52,652 bases of DNA from Candidatus Zixiibacteriota bacterium (GCA_014730345.1 WJIJ01000082.1:1-52652); one strand, 5' to 3'; shown: positions 33,153-42,637, numbered from the stretch's first letter. Notes: generated from the letters alone by a model not told the origin. Translations and numbers: made by a program.

Positions 33153-34222
33153 TATTTAACCTTCTTTTTCAACCGGTATACATAAGCGAGTACTTCAGCG
33201 ACCGCTTTGTAGAGATTTTCCGGTATTTCCATTCCCACTTCCGCGTATTTAAAAAGCGCCTGGGCGAGAGGTTTATTCTCGACTACGGGCACTTTGAATT
33301 TCTTGGCGACTTCCTTAATTTTTTCAGCAATCAAGCGCTGACCTTTAGCTACCACTACCGGCGCGTTCATTTTCTCTGTATCATATTTCAAGGCGACGGC
33401 GATATGGGTCGGGTTGGTTACCACAACGTCGGCAGTCTGAACATCATTGAGCATTCTCTTTTTAGACTGCTCCCGCTGGATGCGCTTGATCTTGGATTTA
33501 ACCTGGGGATCGCCTTCATACTGCTTGTTCTCGTCTTTCACTTCCTGCTTGGTCATCCTCAGGCTTTTCTTGTAATTGTATTTCTGGTAAGCGTAGTCGA
33601 GGATAGCCAGTATAAGCAGTAAGGCGACACACCTGATGGCGAGTTTAAAAGCAACGGTACCGCCGTAAGTAAGCACCTGGCCGAGGGATTGGTCCATCAG
33701 GGGGATGTAATTATCCATTTCGGCATCGAGGGTAACATAAGCAACGATGCCGATAAGGACTATCTTGATAGAATCCCTGAACAGATCGAAAAGCTTCTTC
33801 GCGTTTACCAGGTTTTTGGCTCCCTTGGCGATATTCAATTTATCAAACTTCGGTTCTACAGCCTTAGACGAAAAGAGAGGCCCGACCTGCAAAAAGGAAA
33901 TACCGAAGGCAACAATCGAAACCAGCAGGAAGAAGGGAGCAACAATTTTAGCGTATTCGAAGCCCCAGGTCTGAAAAGTATAATAGACGCTTTCGGATGA
34001 AATATCTATTTGCCCCAGGTTTTGAAAATGCCCTGTAAACATCGAATGGACTTTGTTATAAAACATCGATGAAAACACAAATATCGTAACCACGCCCGCG
34101 GCAATAATGGCGACAGAGGATAGCTCCTGAGATTTGGCTACCTGGCCTTCCTGCCGCGCGTCGGAAATACGTCGCGGTGTTGGCTCTTCTGTTTTATCCT
34201 GTGAGGAACTCTCTTCTGCCAT
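33152..34222 (-). CDS. flhB: Export switch protein FlhB
   Basis: FlhB switches export from rod/hook proteins to filament proteins. The 356-residue protein begins with a hydrophilic tail containing the family EEPTPRRISDARQEGQVAKSQE, has four membrane helices (about 33-55, 90-112, 152-170, 190-210), and carries the self-cleavage motif N270-P-T-H in VVTNPTHIAVALKY. It follows fliR by 2 bases. Confidence 0.96.
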   Translation of the reverse strand: MAEESSSQDKTEEPTPRRISDARQEGQVAKSQELSSVAIIAAGVVTIFVFSSMFYNKVHSMFTGHFQNLGQIDISSESVYYTFQTWGFEYAKIVAPFFLLVSIVAFGISFLQVGPLFSSKAVEPKFDKLNIAKGAKNLVNAKKLFDLFRDSIKIVLIGIVAYVTLDAEMDNYIPLMDQSLGQVLTYGGTVAFKLAIRCVALLLILAILDYAYQKYNYKKSLRMTKQEVKDENKQYEGDPQVKSKIKRIQREQSKKRMLNDVQTADVVVTNPTHIAVALKYDTEKMNAPVVVAKGQRLIAEKIKEVAKKFKVPVVENKPLAQALFKYAEVGMEIPENLYKAVAEVLAYVYRLKKKVK

Positions 34223-34224
34223 GG

Positions 34225-35007
34225 TTATCTCGCGTTCAATATTATCAGGTTCGTTAAATCCGCTTCCATCTGAGTCATGAATTTGGAGAACAAACTGCCG
34301 AAATACGGCAGTCCGGCCGCAATAATCATCAACCCGGCGGCGATCTTAACTGGAAATCCAACGATAAAAACATTCATCTGGGGCACGGTCCTGGCAATGA
34401 TGCCGAGGGCAAGACTCACCAGGAAGAGGGTAATCATTGCCGGCGCGGCAATTTTCATACCGATGACGAATATGTTCATACTCATCCTGGCAATAAGAGA
34501 ACCGGAAGCCTGCACGAAAGACATCTGCCCCGGGGCAATAAGCTGGAAGCTTTGGACGACCGCCGAGATGAGGAAATGATGCCCGTTTATCGCCAGGTAA
34601 ATCAGCATGGCCATGAAGTATTTGAATTCAGCGATAATGGAAACCTGGGTTTGGGTCGCGGGATCGATTACGTTAACAATGGCGAAACCCATCTGGAATC
34701 CAATAACATGCCCGGCAACATGCATAGCCATAAATATGAAGTTGGCTACGAAACCGAGCATAGCGCCGAATGAAACTTCCTGTGCGACTATAAGCAGGAT
34801 TTCTATGATATCTCCTTTTACGGCTTTTTCGGGAGTAGGAATCAGCGGAAGGGCAATAATAGTTACCGAGAGAGCGATTATCATTTTAACTTTGACGGGA
34901 ACGCTTTTATTGCCGAAAAACGGCGAGATAAAAAACATGCCCGATATGCGTGCCAAAACGAGTAAGAAGACCTCGAATCTCTCAATAACTACTTGCAATA
35001 AATCCAT
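34225..35007 (-). CDS. fliR: Export apparatus protein FliR
   Basis: FliR is part of the FliPQR export pore. The 260-residue protein has about six hydrophobic segments and the conserved LARISGMFFISPFFGNKSVP start, the GFQMGFAIVNVIDPATQTQ motif in the middle and a C-terminal MNVFIVGFPVKIAAGL. It is separated from fliQ by 204 bases, unlike the tightly packed genes on either side. Confidence 0.95.
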   Translation of the reverse strand: MDLLQVVIERFEVFLLVLARISGMFFISPFFGNKSVPVKVKMIIALSVTIIALPLIPTPEKAVKGDIIEILLIVAQEVSFGAMLGFVANFIFMAMHVAGHVIGFQMGFAIVNVIDPATQTQVSIIAEFKYFMAMLIYLAINGHHFLISAVVQSFQLIAPGQMSFVQASGSLIARMSMNIFVIGMKIAAPAMITLFLVSLALGIIARTVPQMNVFIVGFPVKIAAGLMIIAAGLPYFGSLFSKFMTQMEADLTNLIILNAR

Positions 35008-35062
35008 TCTGCTTGTCTACTTCCTTTCAGGACACAATTTCCCTAAATCGAAAAAACATTAG

Positions 35063-35079
35063 AGCAAGCGGGATTCCCA
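35063..35079 (-). promoter_or_regulatory. Possible sigma-54 promoter before fliR
   Basis: In the 204-base gap between fliQ and fliR, the minus strand reads TGGGAATCCCGCTTGCT (35079-35063). It has a perfect TTGC at -12 and GG-N10-GC spacing, but the -24 block is GGGAAT rather than TGGCAC. A start near 35052 would give a 45-base leader. It is weaker than the sites before flgB, flgF and the motE-like gene. Confidence 0.4.
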
Positions 35080-35211
35080 ATTTCAGCGGGAGAATAATAT
35101 TTTTTAAGTTATTGTTTATTAAGGTTTTACGAAGGTGGATGCCGGAACGTTGCCGGTAGAGTGATTGGGTAGTGGGAAGGAATTTCCGGTTGAGCGGAGC
35201 ATATTACCCCC

Positions 35212-35478
35212 CTACCCCAGAGTTGAGATTCCGGTAATAAGCCGGGTGGTGAAATCAAGCAAAAGGTTGAACATCCATGGCAGGAAAATAAGAAGAGCCA
35301 GGGCAACCGACACGATTTTGGGAATAAATGTCAGGGTCATCTCGTGTATCTGGGTTACTGCCTGAAGGATACTCACGGTCAAACCGACGATCAACCCGAA
35401 AGCGAGCATCGGCGACGATACCAGCAACGCCAGCAGGATGGCTTCTCTACCTAATGAAAGAACGTAGCTAAATTCCAT
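35212..35478 (-). CDS. fliQ: Export apparatus protein FliQ
   Basis: FliQ is the small two-helix subunit of the export pore. I use the ATG at 35478 (MEFSYVLSLGREAILLALL), giving 88 residues, the family length; the in-frame GTG at 35487 is too close to the fliP stop to have its own ribosome site. Both membrane helices (15-37 and 51-75) and the QAVTQIHEMTLTFIPKI signature linker are present. Confidence 0.94.
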   Translation of the reverse strand: MEFSYVLSLGREAILLALLVSSPMLAFGLIVGLTVSILQAVTQIHEMTLTFIPKIVSVALALLIFLPWMFNLLLDFTTRLITGISTLG

Positions 35479-35483
35479 AATTA

Positions 35484-36239
35484 TCACCCAAATGAAGCAA
35501 CTAACGATTTAATAACCAAATACCATCCGTCAACAAGGACGAACAGCAAAATCTTGAATGGGAGCGATACCATAATCGGCGGCAACATAAGCATACCCAT
35601 CGACATCAAGACCGATGCAACTACCATATCGATAACCAGGAAGGGTATAAACAGCGTAAAGCCTATCTGAAATGCCGTCCGCAATTCGCTGGTAATGAAT
35701 CCGGGAATCAGCACGTATGTTGGAATATCCTCCTGTGTTTGCGGTTGTTCAAGGCCCGAAAGCCCGACGAACAGTTCCAGGTCTTTTTCATTAACCTGGT
35801 AAAGCATAAATTCTCTTATAGGCTTGATACCAACATCATAAGCTTCCTTCTGATTTAACTCTCCATCGAGGTATGGTTGTATTGCGTTTGTATGCACCTC
35901 ATTTATCACAGGAGACATCAGGAAAAAGGTTAAAATCAGGGCTAATCCCATTAAAAGTTGATTTGGCGGCATCTGATGAGTACCCATAGCCTGCCGGAGA
36001 AATGCGAATACCACCACGATCCTGATAAAGGATGTAACCATTATCATTATCGAGGGAGCCAGCGCCAGGACGGTAAGTACAACCAGGATCTGCATAGTAG
36101 CGCTAAGATCATCTGGGTTTTCGGCATCTCCGACCTGAACAGAAATTTTCGGTAGTGATTGGGAGAAAGCGCTGTCGGCTATGATAAAAACCGCTCCGAT
36201 AAGGACTATCAGGACCAGGTATTTCTTATACTTCAACAT
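35484..36239 (-). CDS. fliP: Export apparatus protein FliP
   Basis: FliP forms the core of the export pore. The 251-residue protein has a cleavable signal peptide (to about residue 26, DSAFSQ), as in Proteobacteria. The conserved SFIRIVVVFAFLRQAMGTHQMPPNQLLMGLALILTFF stretch follows, and then the C-terminal FTLFIPFLVIDMVVASVLMSMGMLMLPPIMVSLPFKILLFVLVDGW. It overlaps fliO by 14 bases. Confidence 0.97.
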   Translation of the reverse strand: MLKYKKYLVLIVLIGAVFIIADSAFSQSLPKISVQVGDAENPDDLSATMQILVVLTVLALAPSIMIMVTSFIRIVVVFAFLRQAMGTHQMPPNQLLMGLALILTFFLMSPVINEVHTNAIQPYLDGELNQKEAYDVGIKPIREFMLYQVNEKDLELFVGLSGLEQPQTQEDIPTYVLIPGFITSELRTAFQIGFTLFIPFLVIDMVVASVLMSMGMLMLPPIMVSLPFKILLFVLVDGWYLVIKSLVASFG

Positions 36240-36762
36240 TGCCGGCCTTTCCTAACAAATTTCTTTCCACGTTCAGTCTCAATTTATCCAGAATATCCTT
36301 GAATTTTCCATTTGGAGCTTTAGACATGGCCGTCGAATTGGAAACATTCTTAAAATCTTCGGGATTGAGTTCGCATATAAAATTCATAGAAGTGTCGGAC
36401 GAAGCTACCAACAGGTATTTACTACCGGCCCGGACAACATGGAGCCCTTTTTTAGGGCCCATAAAGGAGTTATCGATTATTTCGATATTGCTGTTGGAAT
36501 TAGCTCTCCCCCACCGGGCGTTGGAAAGGCGTTTCAGTCCCCATATTGAGAAATAGATAACAAGGCAAATAATTGCCAGGGACAATAACAGTCTGATAAT
36601 AAGGCCAAAACTCGAGGTTTCGAGTTTTGCCGGATTCTGTTTCTGAGAATCGATATTTTTTTCGCTTTTAAAAATTCCGCCGGTGGAATCCTGCGCCTGA
36701 ACGAGCCCCACGCTCAAAACACATGCGATCAGAGCGATTACTACTATAAACTTCAACTTCAA
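36226..36762 (-). CDS. fliO: Export apparatus assembly protein FliO
   Basis: FliO helps FliP assemble. The 178-residue protein has a signal peptide (1-23, ending LVQA), a short periplasmic part, one membrane helix (about 53-73, FGLIIRLLLSLAIICLVIYF) and a cytoplasmic domain with the family pattern IEIIDNSFMGPKKGLHVVRAGSKYLLVASSD. Sequence conservation is low in this family; position between fliN and fliP supports the call. Confidence 0.9.
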   Translation of the reverse strand: MKLKFIVVIALIACVLSVGLVQAQDSTGGIFKSEKNIDSQKQNPAKLETSSFGLIIRLLLSLAIICLVIYFSIWGLKRLSNARWGRANSNSNIEIIDNSFMGPKKGLHVVRAGSKYLLVASSDTSMNFICELNPEDFKNVSNSTAMSKAPNGKFKDILDKLRLNVERNLLGKAGNVEV

Positions 36763-36775
36763 ACTCCCTTAAATA

Positions 36776-37351
36776 CTATTTAATCCTATCCTGCGGCGAG
36801 ACCAGTTCAGTTATCCTGATACCAAAATTCTCATCGACCACAACAACCTCGCCTTTGGCGATTTGCCGGTTATTAACAAGCAAATCAACAGGTTCACCGG
36901 CGAGTTTGTTTAGCTCCACAACCGAACCGGCTCCGAGATTAAGGATGTCCTCGATAAGCATCTGGGTTCTGCCGAGTTCAATTGAAACCGGCAAGGGCAC
37001 ATCCAGAAGCAAGTCTATGTTCTGGGTGTTCGCGGTCGTTTCCCCGGATCCCAGGTTAGGGAATTCGGCTGGTTTAACCATATTCGGCATCTGGACTTCA
37101 TCGTTCTGGTCTTCCAATCCGGCATCGTCACTGTCATTATCGAGCGCCGCCTGCATCTGTGCCGCTATTTCATCCTCTTCGCTTCCACCTGCGGTTTCAG
37201 CATCTTCGGATGCTTGTTCCTGGTCCGAAGAATCATCTAAAGAATCGCCCATTTGCTGTTCAACCAGTTTTTCGAGCTCCTCTTGAGAGACGTGCTCTTT
37301 CGGATTCTCCTGAGCATCGCCAGAGGTATTTTCTAAGTTTTCTTCTGTCAT
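36776..37351 (-). CDS. fliN: C-ring switch protein FliN
   Basis: FliN forms the lower C-ring with FliM. The C-terminal 85 residues are the SpoA domain ([64 protein letters not shown]). The first 100 residues are very acidic and presumably flexible ([22 protein letters not shown]), making it 191 residues against 137 in E. coli. No CheC-type phosphatase domain is present, so it is not FliY. It overlaps the fliM stop by ATGA. Confidence 0.95.
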   Translation of the reverse strand: MTEENLENTSGDAQENPKEHVSQEELEKLVEQQMGDSLDDSSDQEQASEDAETAGGSEEDEIAAQMQAALDNDSDDAGLEDQNDEVQMPNMVKPAEFPNLGSGETTANTQNIDLLLDVPLPVSIELGRTQMLIEDILNLGAGSVVELNKLAGEPVDLLVNNRQIAKGEVVVVDENFGIRITELVSPQDRIK

Positions 37352-38394
37352 ACCGACTCCTGAATTTCATCCGCTCCAAATTTATCGTCAGTCAACTCTT
37401 TCATTCCGATAGAAATCGGTTCAATAACCGACGTCAACTGCACCGCCCGCCTTTTACCCAGGTATCCCACGCGTCCCCTAAATTTGGGCTGATCTTCAAC
37501 AACGACCGTAAATTCATCGTCCTTCGAATTATCCAAACAGATGACATCGCCCACACGGACTTTAAGGATTTCCTCCATGGTGATCATGGTGCCCTGCAAT
37601 TGGACAGAAAGGTTAGCTCCCATGGTTTTTACTCTCTGTATGTTTTCTTTTGTTTCAAGCTCTTTATTACGTCTCCTTGAAGTATCTATCCAGTGCTGGC
37701 CGGATAGCTTTTGAACTATTGACTCCAGGGTTATATAGGGATAGCAAATTGTCATCACCCCATAGGTTTCACCCATTTTAACCTGGAGTGAAACAGTAAT
37801 CACGGTTTCCCCCGGAGGTACTATCTGGATGAATTGAGGATTGGTTTCGTAGTTGGTGATATTCATATTAATCGGAACGATGTTCTCCCATGCCTTTTCC
37901 AGGGCGGTCATGGTCTTGTTAAGAACCTTGTTCATAATCGAGCGTTCGATATTGGTCAATTCACGCTCGGTTTCCAAGGTGGCTCCTTTCCCGCCGAAAA
38001 TCCTGTCGACAATGAAAAAGGCGACCGAAGAATTGATGTTAATTACTCCGGGGCCTTCGAGGGGATCCATCTGAAAAATATATGAACAGCTTGGGGCGGA
38101 GAGTGACATTATATATTCCGAATACGTAATCTGGTCAACAGCGACTAAATCCACATCCACCATAGTACGGGTGTAAGCCGAAAATGATGAGCCAAGATGG
38201 TTGGCGAAGTTATCATGAAGGCTTTCAACAGTACGTATCTGGTCTTTATTGACCCGGTTTGGATGTTTAAAGTCGTATGAAACAACATTACGCTGTTGTT
38301 CCTGAGGTTCGGTAAAAACCTCTTCCTCAATTTCTCCTCCGGCCGCGGAGGCAATCAACGCATCAATTTCGTCCTGTGCAAGTATCTTAACCAT
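37348..38394 (-). CDS. fliM: C-ring switch protein FliM
   Basis: FliM links CheY-P binding to rotor switching. The 348-residue protein starts with the CheY-P-binding peptide [13 protein letters not shown], followed by the CheC-like middle domain ([25 protein letters not shown], then [21 protein letters not shown]) and a C-terminal SpoA domain ([27 protein letters not shown]). The intact CheY-binding peptide suggests a CheY-like partner, possibly one of the two receivers near 21-22 kb. Confidence 0.96.
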   Translation of the reverse strand: MVKILAQDEIDALIASAAGGEIEEEVFTEPQEQQRNVVSYDFKHPNRVNKDQIRTVESLHDNFANHLGSSFSAYTRTMVDVDLVAVDQITYSEYIMSLSAPSCSYIFQMDPLEGPGVININSSVAFFIVDRIFGGKGATLETERELTNIERSIMNKVLNKTMTALEKAWENIVPINMNITNYETNPQFIQIVPPGETVITVSLQVKMGETYGVMTICYPYITLESIVQKLSGQHWIDTSRRRNKELETKENIQRVKTMGANLSVQLQGTMITMEEILKVRVGDVICLDNSKDDEFTVVVEDQPKFRGRVGYLGKRRAVQLTSVIEPISIGMKELTDDKFGADEIQESV

Positions 38395-38409
38395 ATTCCC
38401 TTACCACAC

Positions 38410-38934
38410 CTATTGGAGTACATAATCAATGAAATAGACGTTACGAACCACAATCGGTTTAAGCAGTTTATTCAGCTCCTGTAGAATGAGCTTGCGCAAG
38501 TAAGTCCGTTCATTCGGAGATGAAAGCTGTTCAACCGTTTCCGCGGAAAGAATCCCAATGAGGGCGTCCCTGACCACAATCGACCTTGATTCGACATGGT
38601 GCTTGGCTTCCTCGTCAGCGACCTCGATTCCGATAGAAGCCGACAGGTACCGTGTGCCCTGAGAACCCGCTGGGTTGATTACCAGGTCCGGAACAGTAAT
38701 TATTACGCCGGGTTTGGAAAGATCCTCAACCGGTTTGTTTTCCGGTTTAGCCCATTCCGGAACTCTCGGTTTTAAAACATGATTGACCACAATAAAAGCG
38801 AGAGCTATCGAGAGTAGTTCCAACATGATCAAACTGCTGGTTACTTTGCCGCCCTTAGCGGGCGCCGGCGCTTGTTGAGCCTCCTGTTCCGCGGCCTGCT
38901 CTTGTGTTTGTTCTTTTTCTTTTACTTCCGGCAT
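38410..38934 (-). CDS. fliL: Flagellar basal-body protein FliL
   Basis: FliL surrounds the stator units and adjusts torque. The 174-residue protein has an unusually long Gln/Glu/Ala-rich N-terminal tail (about 28 residues), one membrane helix (about 33-50) and a periplasmic stomatin-like domain with LVINPAGSQGTRYLSASIGIEVADEEAKHHVE and the conserved C-terminal LLKPIVVRNVYFIDYVLQ. It is 16 bases before fliM. Confidence 0.92.
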   Translation of the reverse strand: MPEVKEKEQTQEQAAEQEAQQAPAPAKGGKVTSSLIMLELLSIALAFIVVNHVLKPRVPEWAKPENKPVEDLSKPGVIITVPDLVINPAGSQGTRYLSASIGIEVADEEAKHHVESRSIVVRDALIGILSAETVEQLSSPNERTYLRKLILQELNKLLKPIVVRNVYFIDYVLQ

Positions 38935-38967
38935 CTTCGTATTCCCTGTGTTAATACTATTGCTCTA

Positions 38968-39213
38968 TTATTCTAACTCGGATAAATCGGCGGTTTCCGT
39001 ATTATATTTTTTCGATGTTTCTTTAATTCTTATTACCTGGCTATCGCCGCGAAACTCCTTAACGCTCTTGATAACCTCATCGACGGATTCCTTGACCATT
39101 ATCTTCTTGCCTGTGGTTAAGCAGATTATAGTTTCCGGTTTTTCCTCGATGAATTCAATGAGGTCCGAATTTATTACGAAAGTTCCGCCATTTATCCGAG
39201 TTACTTTAATCAC
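38968..39213 (-). CDS. flbD: FlbD-family small flagellar protein
   Basis: An 81-residue protein with the FlbD-family pattern: MIKVTRINGGTFVINSDLIEFIEEKPETIICLTTGKKIMVKESVDEVI. This is the small protein found between flgE and the motAB/fliL genes in Firmicutes, spirochaetes and others (YlzI in Bacillus), not the Caulobacter transcription activator of the same name. The function is not firmly known; in spirochaetes related proteins affect motility. Here the usual motA-motB pair after it is absent and fliL follows directly. Confidence 0.88.
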   Translation of the reverse strand: MIKVTRINGGTFVINSDLIEFIEEKPETIICLTTGKKIMVKESVDEVIKSVKEFRGDSQVIRIKETSKKYNTETADLSELE

Positions 39214-39236
39214 TTCAACTTACCTTATCCAATTAA

Positions 39237-41501
39237 TTAACGTTTCAACTGCACTAACTCCGCGAGCATCTGGTCAGAAGTGGAAATAATCCTGGCATTG
39301 GACTGGAATCCCCTCTGGGATACAATCATAGTAGTAAATTCCTGGGCCAGGTCCACGTTGGACATCTCCAGCGCGCCTGAGGTTATGGTTCCGGAAATAG
39401 TTTCCCCGGCAATTCCCGGTACCGCGATTCCCGAGTTTGCTGATTCGATATACAGGCTGTTGCCCTGCTTTAACAATCCCATGGGATTGTTGAAGTCGGA
39501 AATGTATACCTGAGCCAGGGTACGGGAAACGCCATTGCTGAATACGCCCGTAATGGTGCCGTCTTCCGATATGGAAATGTCGTTTAGCACACCGGAGGCG
39601 TAGCCATCCTGGCTTATAGCCGAGGCGGTAAAATCGGAGGCGAATCCGGTTAAACCATCGAATTTATTGGCGGTTCCGGCGTTGAAATCGATTTCCATGG
39701 AATCCGCCCCGTTATTAGGATCGAACCGGAAACTCTGGGCTCCGCTATCGAAGGTAAAAGATGAAAGGGAACCGTCCTCATTAAAGACTACCTGTCCGGT
39801 ATTAGTACCGGTAATAACCTCGTTGCCGCTCAACGATGCTTCCCAATACCATGTGTTATCCTCGATAGATTTGGTAAATGTAAGAGTAACCGTATGCTTC
39901 GCGCCCTGGGTGTCATAAACAGTAATGGAAGCGGCATGCTGGGTTTCCTCTGTATCTATCTCGAGCGTGCCTGATTGCAGACCGCTGGAACCGCACACGG
40001 TGGTGATACCGCCGCCGCCGATATCTTCAATCCCGGTAACGATACCGGTATCAGAATCGGTGATAAGGGTCAACCCGATGGGAGATTCAGCGGTTCTGCC
40101 GGTGGGCGTGAATGTGTCGGTAGCCGACAAGGTCGAAGCGGTACCATTATTTACACTAAATGTAGCCGCGCCGCCGTTATTGAACACCTGCGCGGTAATA
40201 TTACCGGCGCCGTTGTCTTCCACATCGATATTATATGTTGAACCAGCCCCGGCATAGTCGCGTTCAAGCTGGACCTGTCCGCTTACAATACTGGCGGTAA
40301 CGCCCGGTAACTTGGCATTGATAGCCGAAATTAATTCGTTTATGGTACTGCTGGTAGTGAGTTCGGAGAATGTTACCCAGGTTCCGCCGTCCATTCTCAT
40401 CCTGAAATCGGCGGTGGAGGTTACGCCAAGAGCGGTGAGAGTTTCCTGGCCGGTCAGATTAATGGTGCCGTTGACCGAAGGTATATTTCCGCTTGCGGGA
40501 TCGCCATAGTCATCATAGGTAACGGTTGGCGATGTTACCGACGCGATATATCCATCGTTAGCGCCGCTATAATCCCCTGGGGTATCGGTACGGTAGATAC
40601 GGTAACCAGATGCTCCCGGTACAGCCGCCCAGTCCACCTGGACATAGTCGTTGGTGGCAAGAACATTCACCGCCGCGGATTCCACACCAAGGGTTTCGCC
40701 GAGATCATTATAAGCGGTAACGTAGTAATACCAGGTACCGGCACCTAAGGTCCACAAGCTACCGGCGCCCTGGGGAGTTCCAGTGGGAGCGGCGGCGTTT
40801 GCCAGTTGATTATCATGAGTACCGGATGCTTGAGAATTAGTAGCGTTAGTACCGGTAATGGTGATCAAGTGGGTACCGCCCACGCCGTCTACCGCGGTTC
40901 CGCTGACGCTGGTGATTCCGGTTGTGCCAGCGGATGAGAGGCTCGCTTCGGCATCGGTGGCGTCGGAATCGAGATTATTGGCAAACTGGATCTCTGTGGT
41001 CTCATTAGCCGGGTCCTGCTGACCGAAGGGAACGGTAATATCATCGATAGGCGTTCCGGCTTCGATATCTCCATCGAGGTTAGCCATCTTACCCTGCAGA
41101 ATGTAACCGGTGGAATTATGAATCATCCGCGCGTCGCCATCGAAGCCGAAGGAACCGGCGCGGGTATAGTAGGTAGCGCTGCCATCGGAAACCATAAAGA
41201 ATCCAGAGCCCTGGATAGCAAGGTCGGTAGTAATACCGGTGGATTCCAACCCTCCCTGTTGAAACTGGTTATCAATAGAAGCTACTGACATCCCCAGTCC
41301 TAACTGGAGAGGGTTGGTTCCTCCGGATGAAGAGGTTGGCCGTCCTGCACCCCGCAGTGTCTGAACCAACGCCTCTTGAAAGGTTACTCTTCCGAGTTTA
41401 TAACCGATTGTATTTACATTAGCGATGTTATCGCCGACAATGTTCATCTTTACCTGATGATTTTTCAAGCCGGATACACCGGCAAAAAGTGATGCCATCA
41501 T
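39237..41501 (-). CDS. flgE: Flagellar hook protein FlgE with embedded FN3-like domain
   Basis: FlgE makes the hook. The N terminus (LFAGVSGLKNHQVKMNIVGDNIANVNTIGYKLG) and C terminus (AQEFTTMIVSQRGFQSNARIISTSDQMLAELVQL) are canonical. At 754 residues it is nearly twice the E. coli protein (402). The extra length is in the exposed middle: residues 237-335 form a fibronectin type III-like domain (GTWYYYVTAYNDLGET...VDWAAVPGASGYRIYR), and about 345-430 resemble the IN module seen in FlgL (INLTGQETLTALGV...INELISAINAKLPGVTASI). SD GGAGG lies 10 bases before the ATG. Confidence 0.95.
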   Translation of the reverse strand: MMASLFAGVSGLKNHQVKMNIVGDNIANVNTIGYKLGRVTFQEALVQTLRGAGRPTSSSGGTNPLQLGLGMSVASIDNQFQQGGLESTGITTDLAIQGSGFFMVSDGSATYYTRAGSFGFDGDARMIHNSTGYILQGKMANLDGDIEAGTPIDDITVPFGQQDPANETTEIQFANNLDSDATDAEASLSSAGTTGITSVSGTAVDGVGGTHLITITGTNATNSQASGTHDNQLANAAAPTGTPQGAGSLWTLGAGTWYYYVTAYNDLGETLGVESAAVNVLATNDYVQVDWAAVPGASGYRIYRTDTPGDYSGANDGYIASVTSPTVTYDDYGDPASGNIPSVNGTINLTGQETLTALGVTSTADFRMRMDGGTWVTFSELTTSSTINELISAINAKLPGVTASIVSGQVQLERDYAGAGSTYNIDVEDNGAGNITAQVFNNGGAATFSVNNGTASTLSATDTFTPTGRTAESPIGLTLITDSDTGIVTGIEDIGGGGITTVCGSSGLQSGTLEIDTEETQHAASITVYDTQGAKHTVTLTFTKSIEDNTWYWEASLSGNEVITGTNTGQVVFNEDGSLSSFTFDSGAQSFRFDPNNGADSMEIDFNAGTANKFDGLTGFASDFTASAISQDGYASGVLNDISISEDGTITGVFSNGVSRTLAQVYISDFNNPMGLLKQGNSLYIESANSGIAVPGIAGETISGTITSGALEMSNVDLAQEFTTMIVSQRGFQSNARIISTSDQMLAELVQLKR

Positions 41502-41556
41502 AACTTAAGTTCCTCCTCTGGTTAGTCCAGAGAGCCTCCTCAACGAGGTCCAGCTC

Positions 41557-41943
41557 TCATGCAATTACTGTGCTGTCGATATTAGTGAATATCGACTCCT
41601 TCATCTGTTTGGTCTGCATCGCGGTCAGTATAGTATTATTCTTAACCGAGACCACGAACGCGAGGTCGTTCAATAAAACCAGTGAATCACGGGAGCCCTT
41701 GGATTGGGCCCTGTCTACAGCGTCTCTCAACTTGGCGATATCCGAATCGGTAAGCGAGATTCCCCTTCTCTCGAGCCTCTTGGCGGCGTGTCCGGAAAGC
41801 TTTAACTTTTTGCCGTCAAATGCTTTCTGGAGTTCATCCTGAAAAGGTACGCCTCCTGCCGGTTTAACGGGACCGGCAGGTTGAATCGGGGGCGTAGGTT
41901 TTATTTGAATATGATTAACCTTTTCGTGTACTTCCATCGCCAT
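41557..41943 (-). CDS. flg_new (TIGR02530) flagellar operon protein
   Basis: A small protein of the TIGR02530 group, typically encoded between flgD and flgE. I place the start at the ATG at 41943 (MAMEVHEKVNHIQIKP), overlapping flgD by 29 bases; the longer frame upstream lies wholly inside flgD and is not translated. The 128-residue protein has a Pro-rich N terminus, then FQDELQKAFDGKKLKLSGHAAKRLERRGISL and the conserved end DSLVLLNDLAFVVSVKNNTILTAM. The function is unknown; it may assist hook assembly. Confidence 0.85.
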   Translation of the reverse strand: MAMEVHEKVNHIQIKPTPPIQPAGPVKPAGGVPFQDELQKAFDGKKLKLSGHAAKRLERRGISLTDSDIAKLRDAVDRAQSKGSRDSLVLLNDLAFVVSVKNNTILTAMQTKQMKESIFTNIDSTVIA

Positions 41944-42637
41944 CGCCTTCACCTTCGCTGATTTCAAGGATGTTGGAGAACTGGATCTTACGTCCGTCGA
42001 CAATAAGGTAAGTCGCGCCGTCCTCATAGGAAACGCCTTCAACATATCCGGCAACCAGCGTTCTGGTTGACACCGCTTCACCGTTGGCTTTCTCCGCGCT
42101 TACCTGGAAAGTATACTTTCCGGAAGCAAGCCTGTTGCCGTTATCGTCTCTTCCATCCCATTCTACTTCATTGATACCCTCGTTCAATTCTGATTCAGAA
42201 ATAGTGCGCACAAGGCTTCCCTGGGCGTTAAAGATGCGTATTTCAACATCATACGCGTCCCCCCCCAGTTCGAAGCTGATTTCGGCGTCCTTGTCACCGA
42301 TAATCTCAACGGTATTGCCGGCCGCTTTTACTTCTTTGCCAATAAGCTGGGTAGCCAGGGTGTTGGTAATTGTCTGGCTCAAGAGATAATCAAGCTCGGC
42401 ATTTCTCTGGGCATTTTCGTTGAGGTTGGTCAGCTGTTCGAGTGAGGAAAACTGCGCCAGCTGGGCTACGAATTCCTGATCCTTCATGGGTTCGAGAGGA
42501 TCCTGGTTTTTTAGTTGAGCGACCAATAGATTAAGGAAGTCGTTCTTTCCCATGATTTCGCTACTGGAGAAATAATTGGTCCCCAAATTAGAAGCGCCGG
42601 GAAAGTTATTGGTATCGACGTTGTTAACCTGCGACAT
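41915..42637 (-). CDS. flgD: Hook cap protein FlgD
   Basis: FlgD is the hook scaffold cap. The 240-residue protein has the N-terminal MGKNDFLNLLVAQLKNQDPLEPMKDQEFVAQLAQFSSLEQL signature, a FlgD Ig-like core (VRIFNAQGSLVRTI-type strand and NEVEWDGRDDNGNRLASGKYTFQV), and a Tudor-like segment. It starts 10 bases after fliK with an AAGGAGG ribosome site. Confidence 0.95.
   Translation of the reverse strand: MSQVNNVDTNNFPGASNLGTNYFSSSEIMGKNDFLNLLVAQLKNQDPLEPMKDQEFVAQLAQFSSLEQLTNLNENAQRNAELDYLLSQTITNTLATQLIGKEVKAAGNTVEIIGDKDAEISFELGGDAYDVEIRIFNAQGSLVRTISESELNEGINEVEWDGRDDNGNRLASGKYTFQVSAEKANGEAVSTRTLVAGYVEGVSYEDGATYLIVDGRKIQFSNILEISEGEGDGDGSTRKG

Noticed and set aside
41944..42081. Upstream extension of the flg_new protein
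   Set aside because: The extra codons lie entirely within flgD in another frame, and the segment is not family-like.
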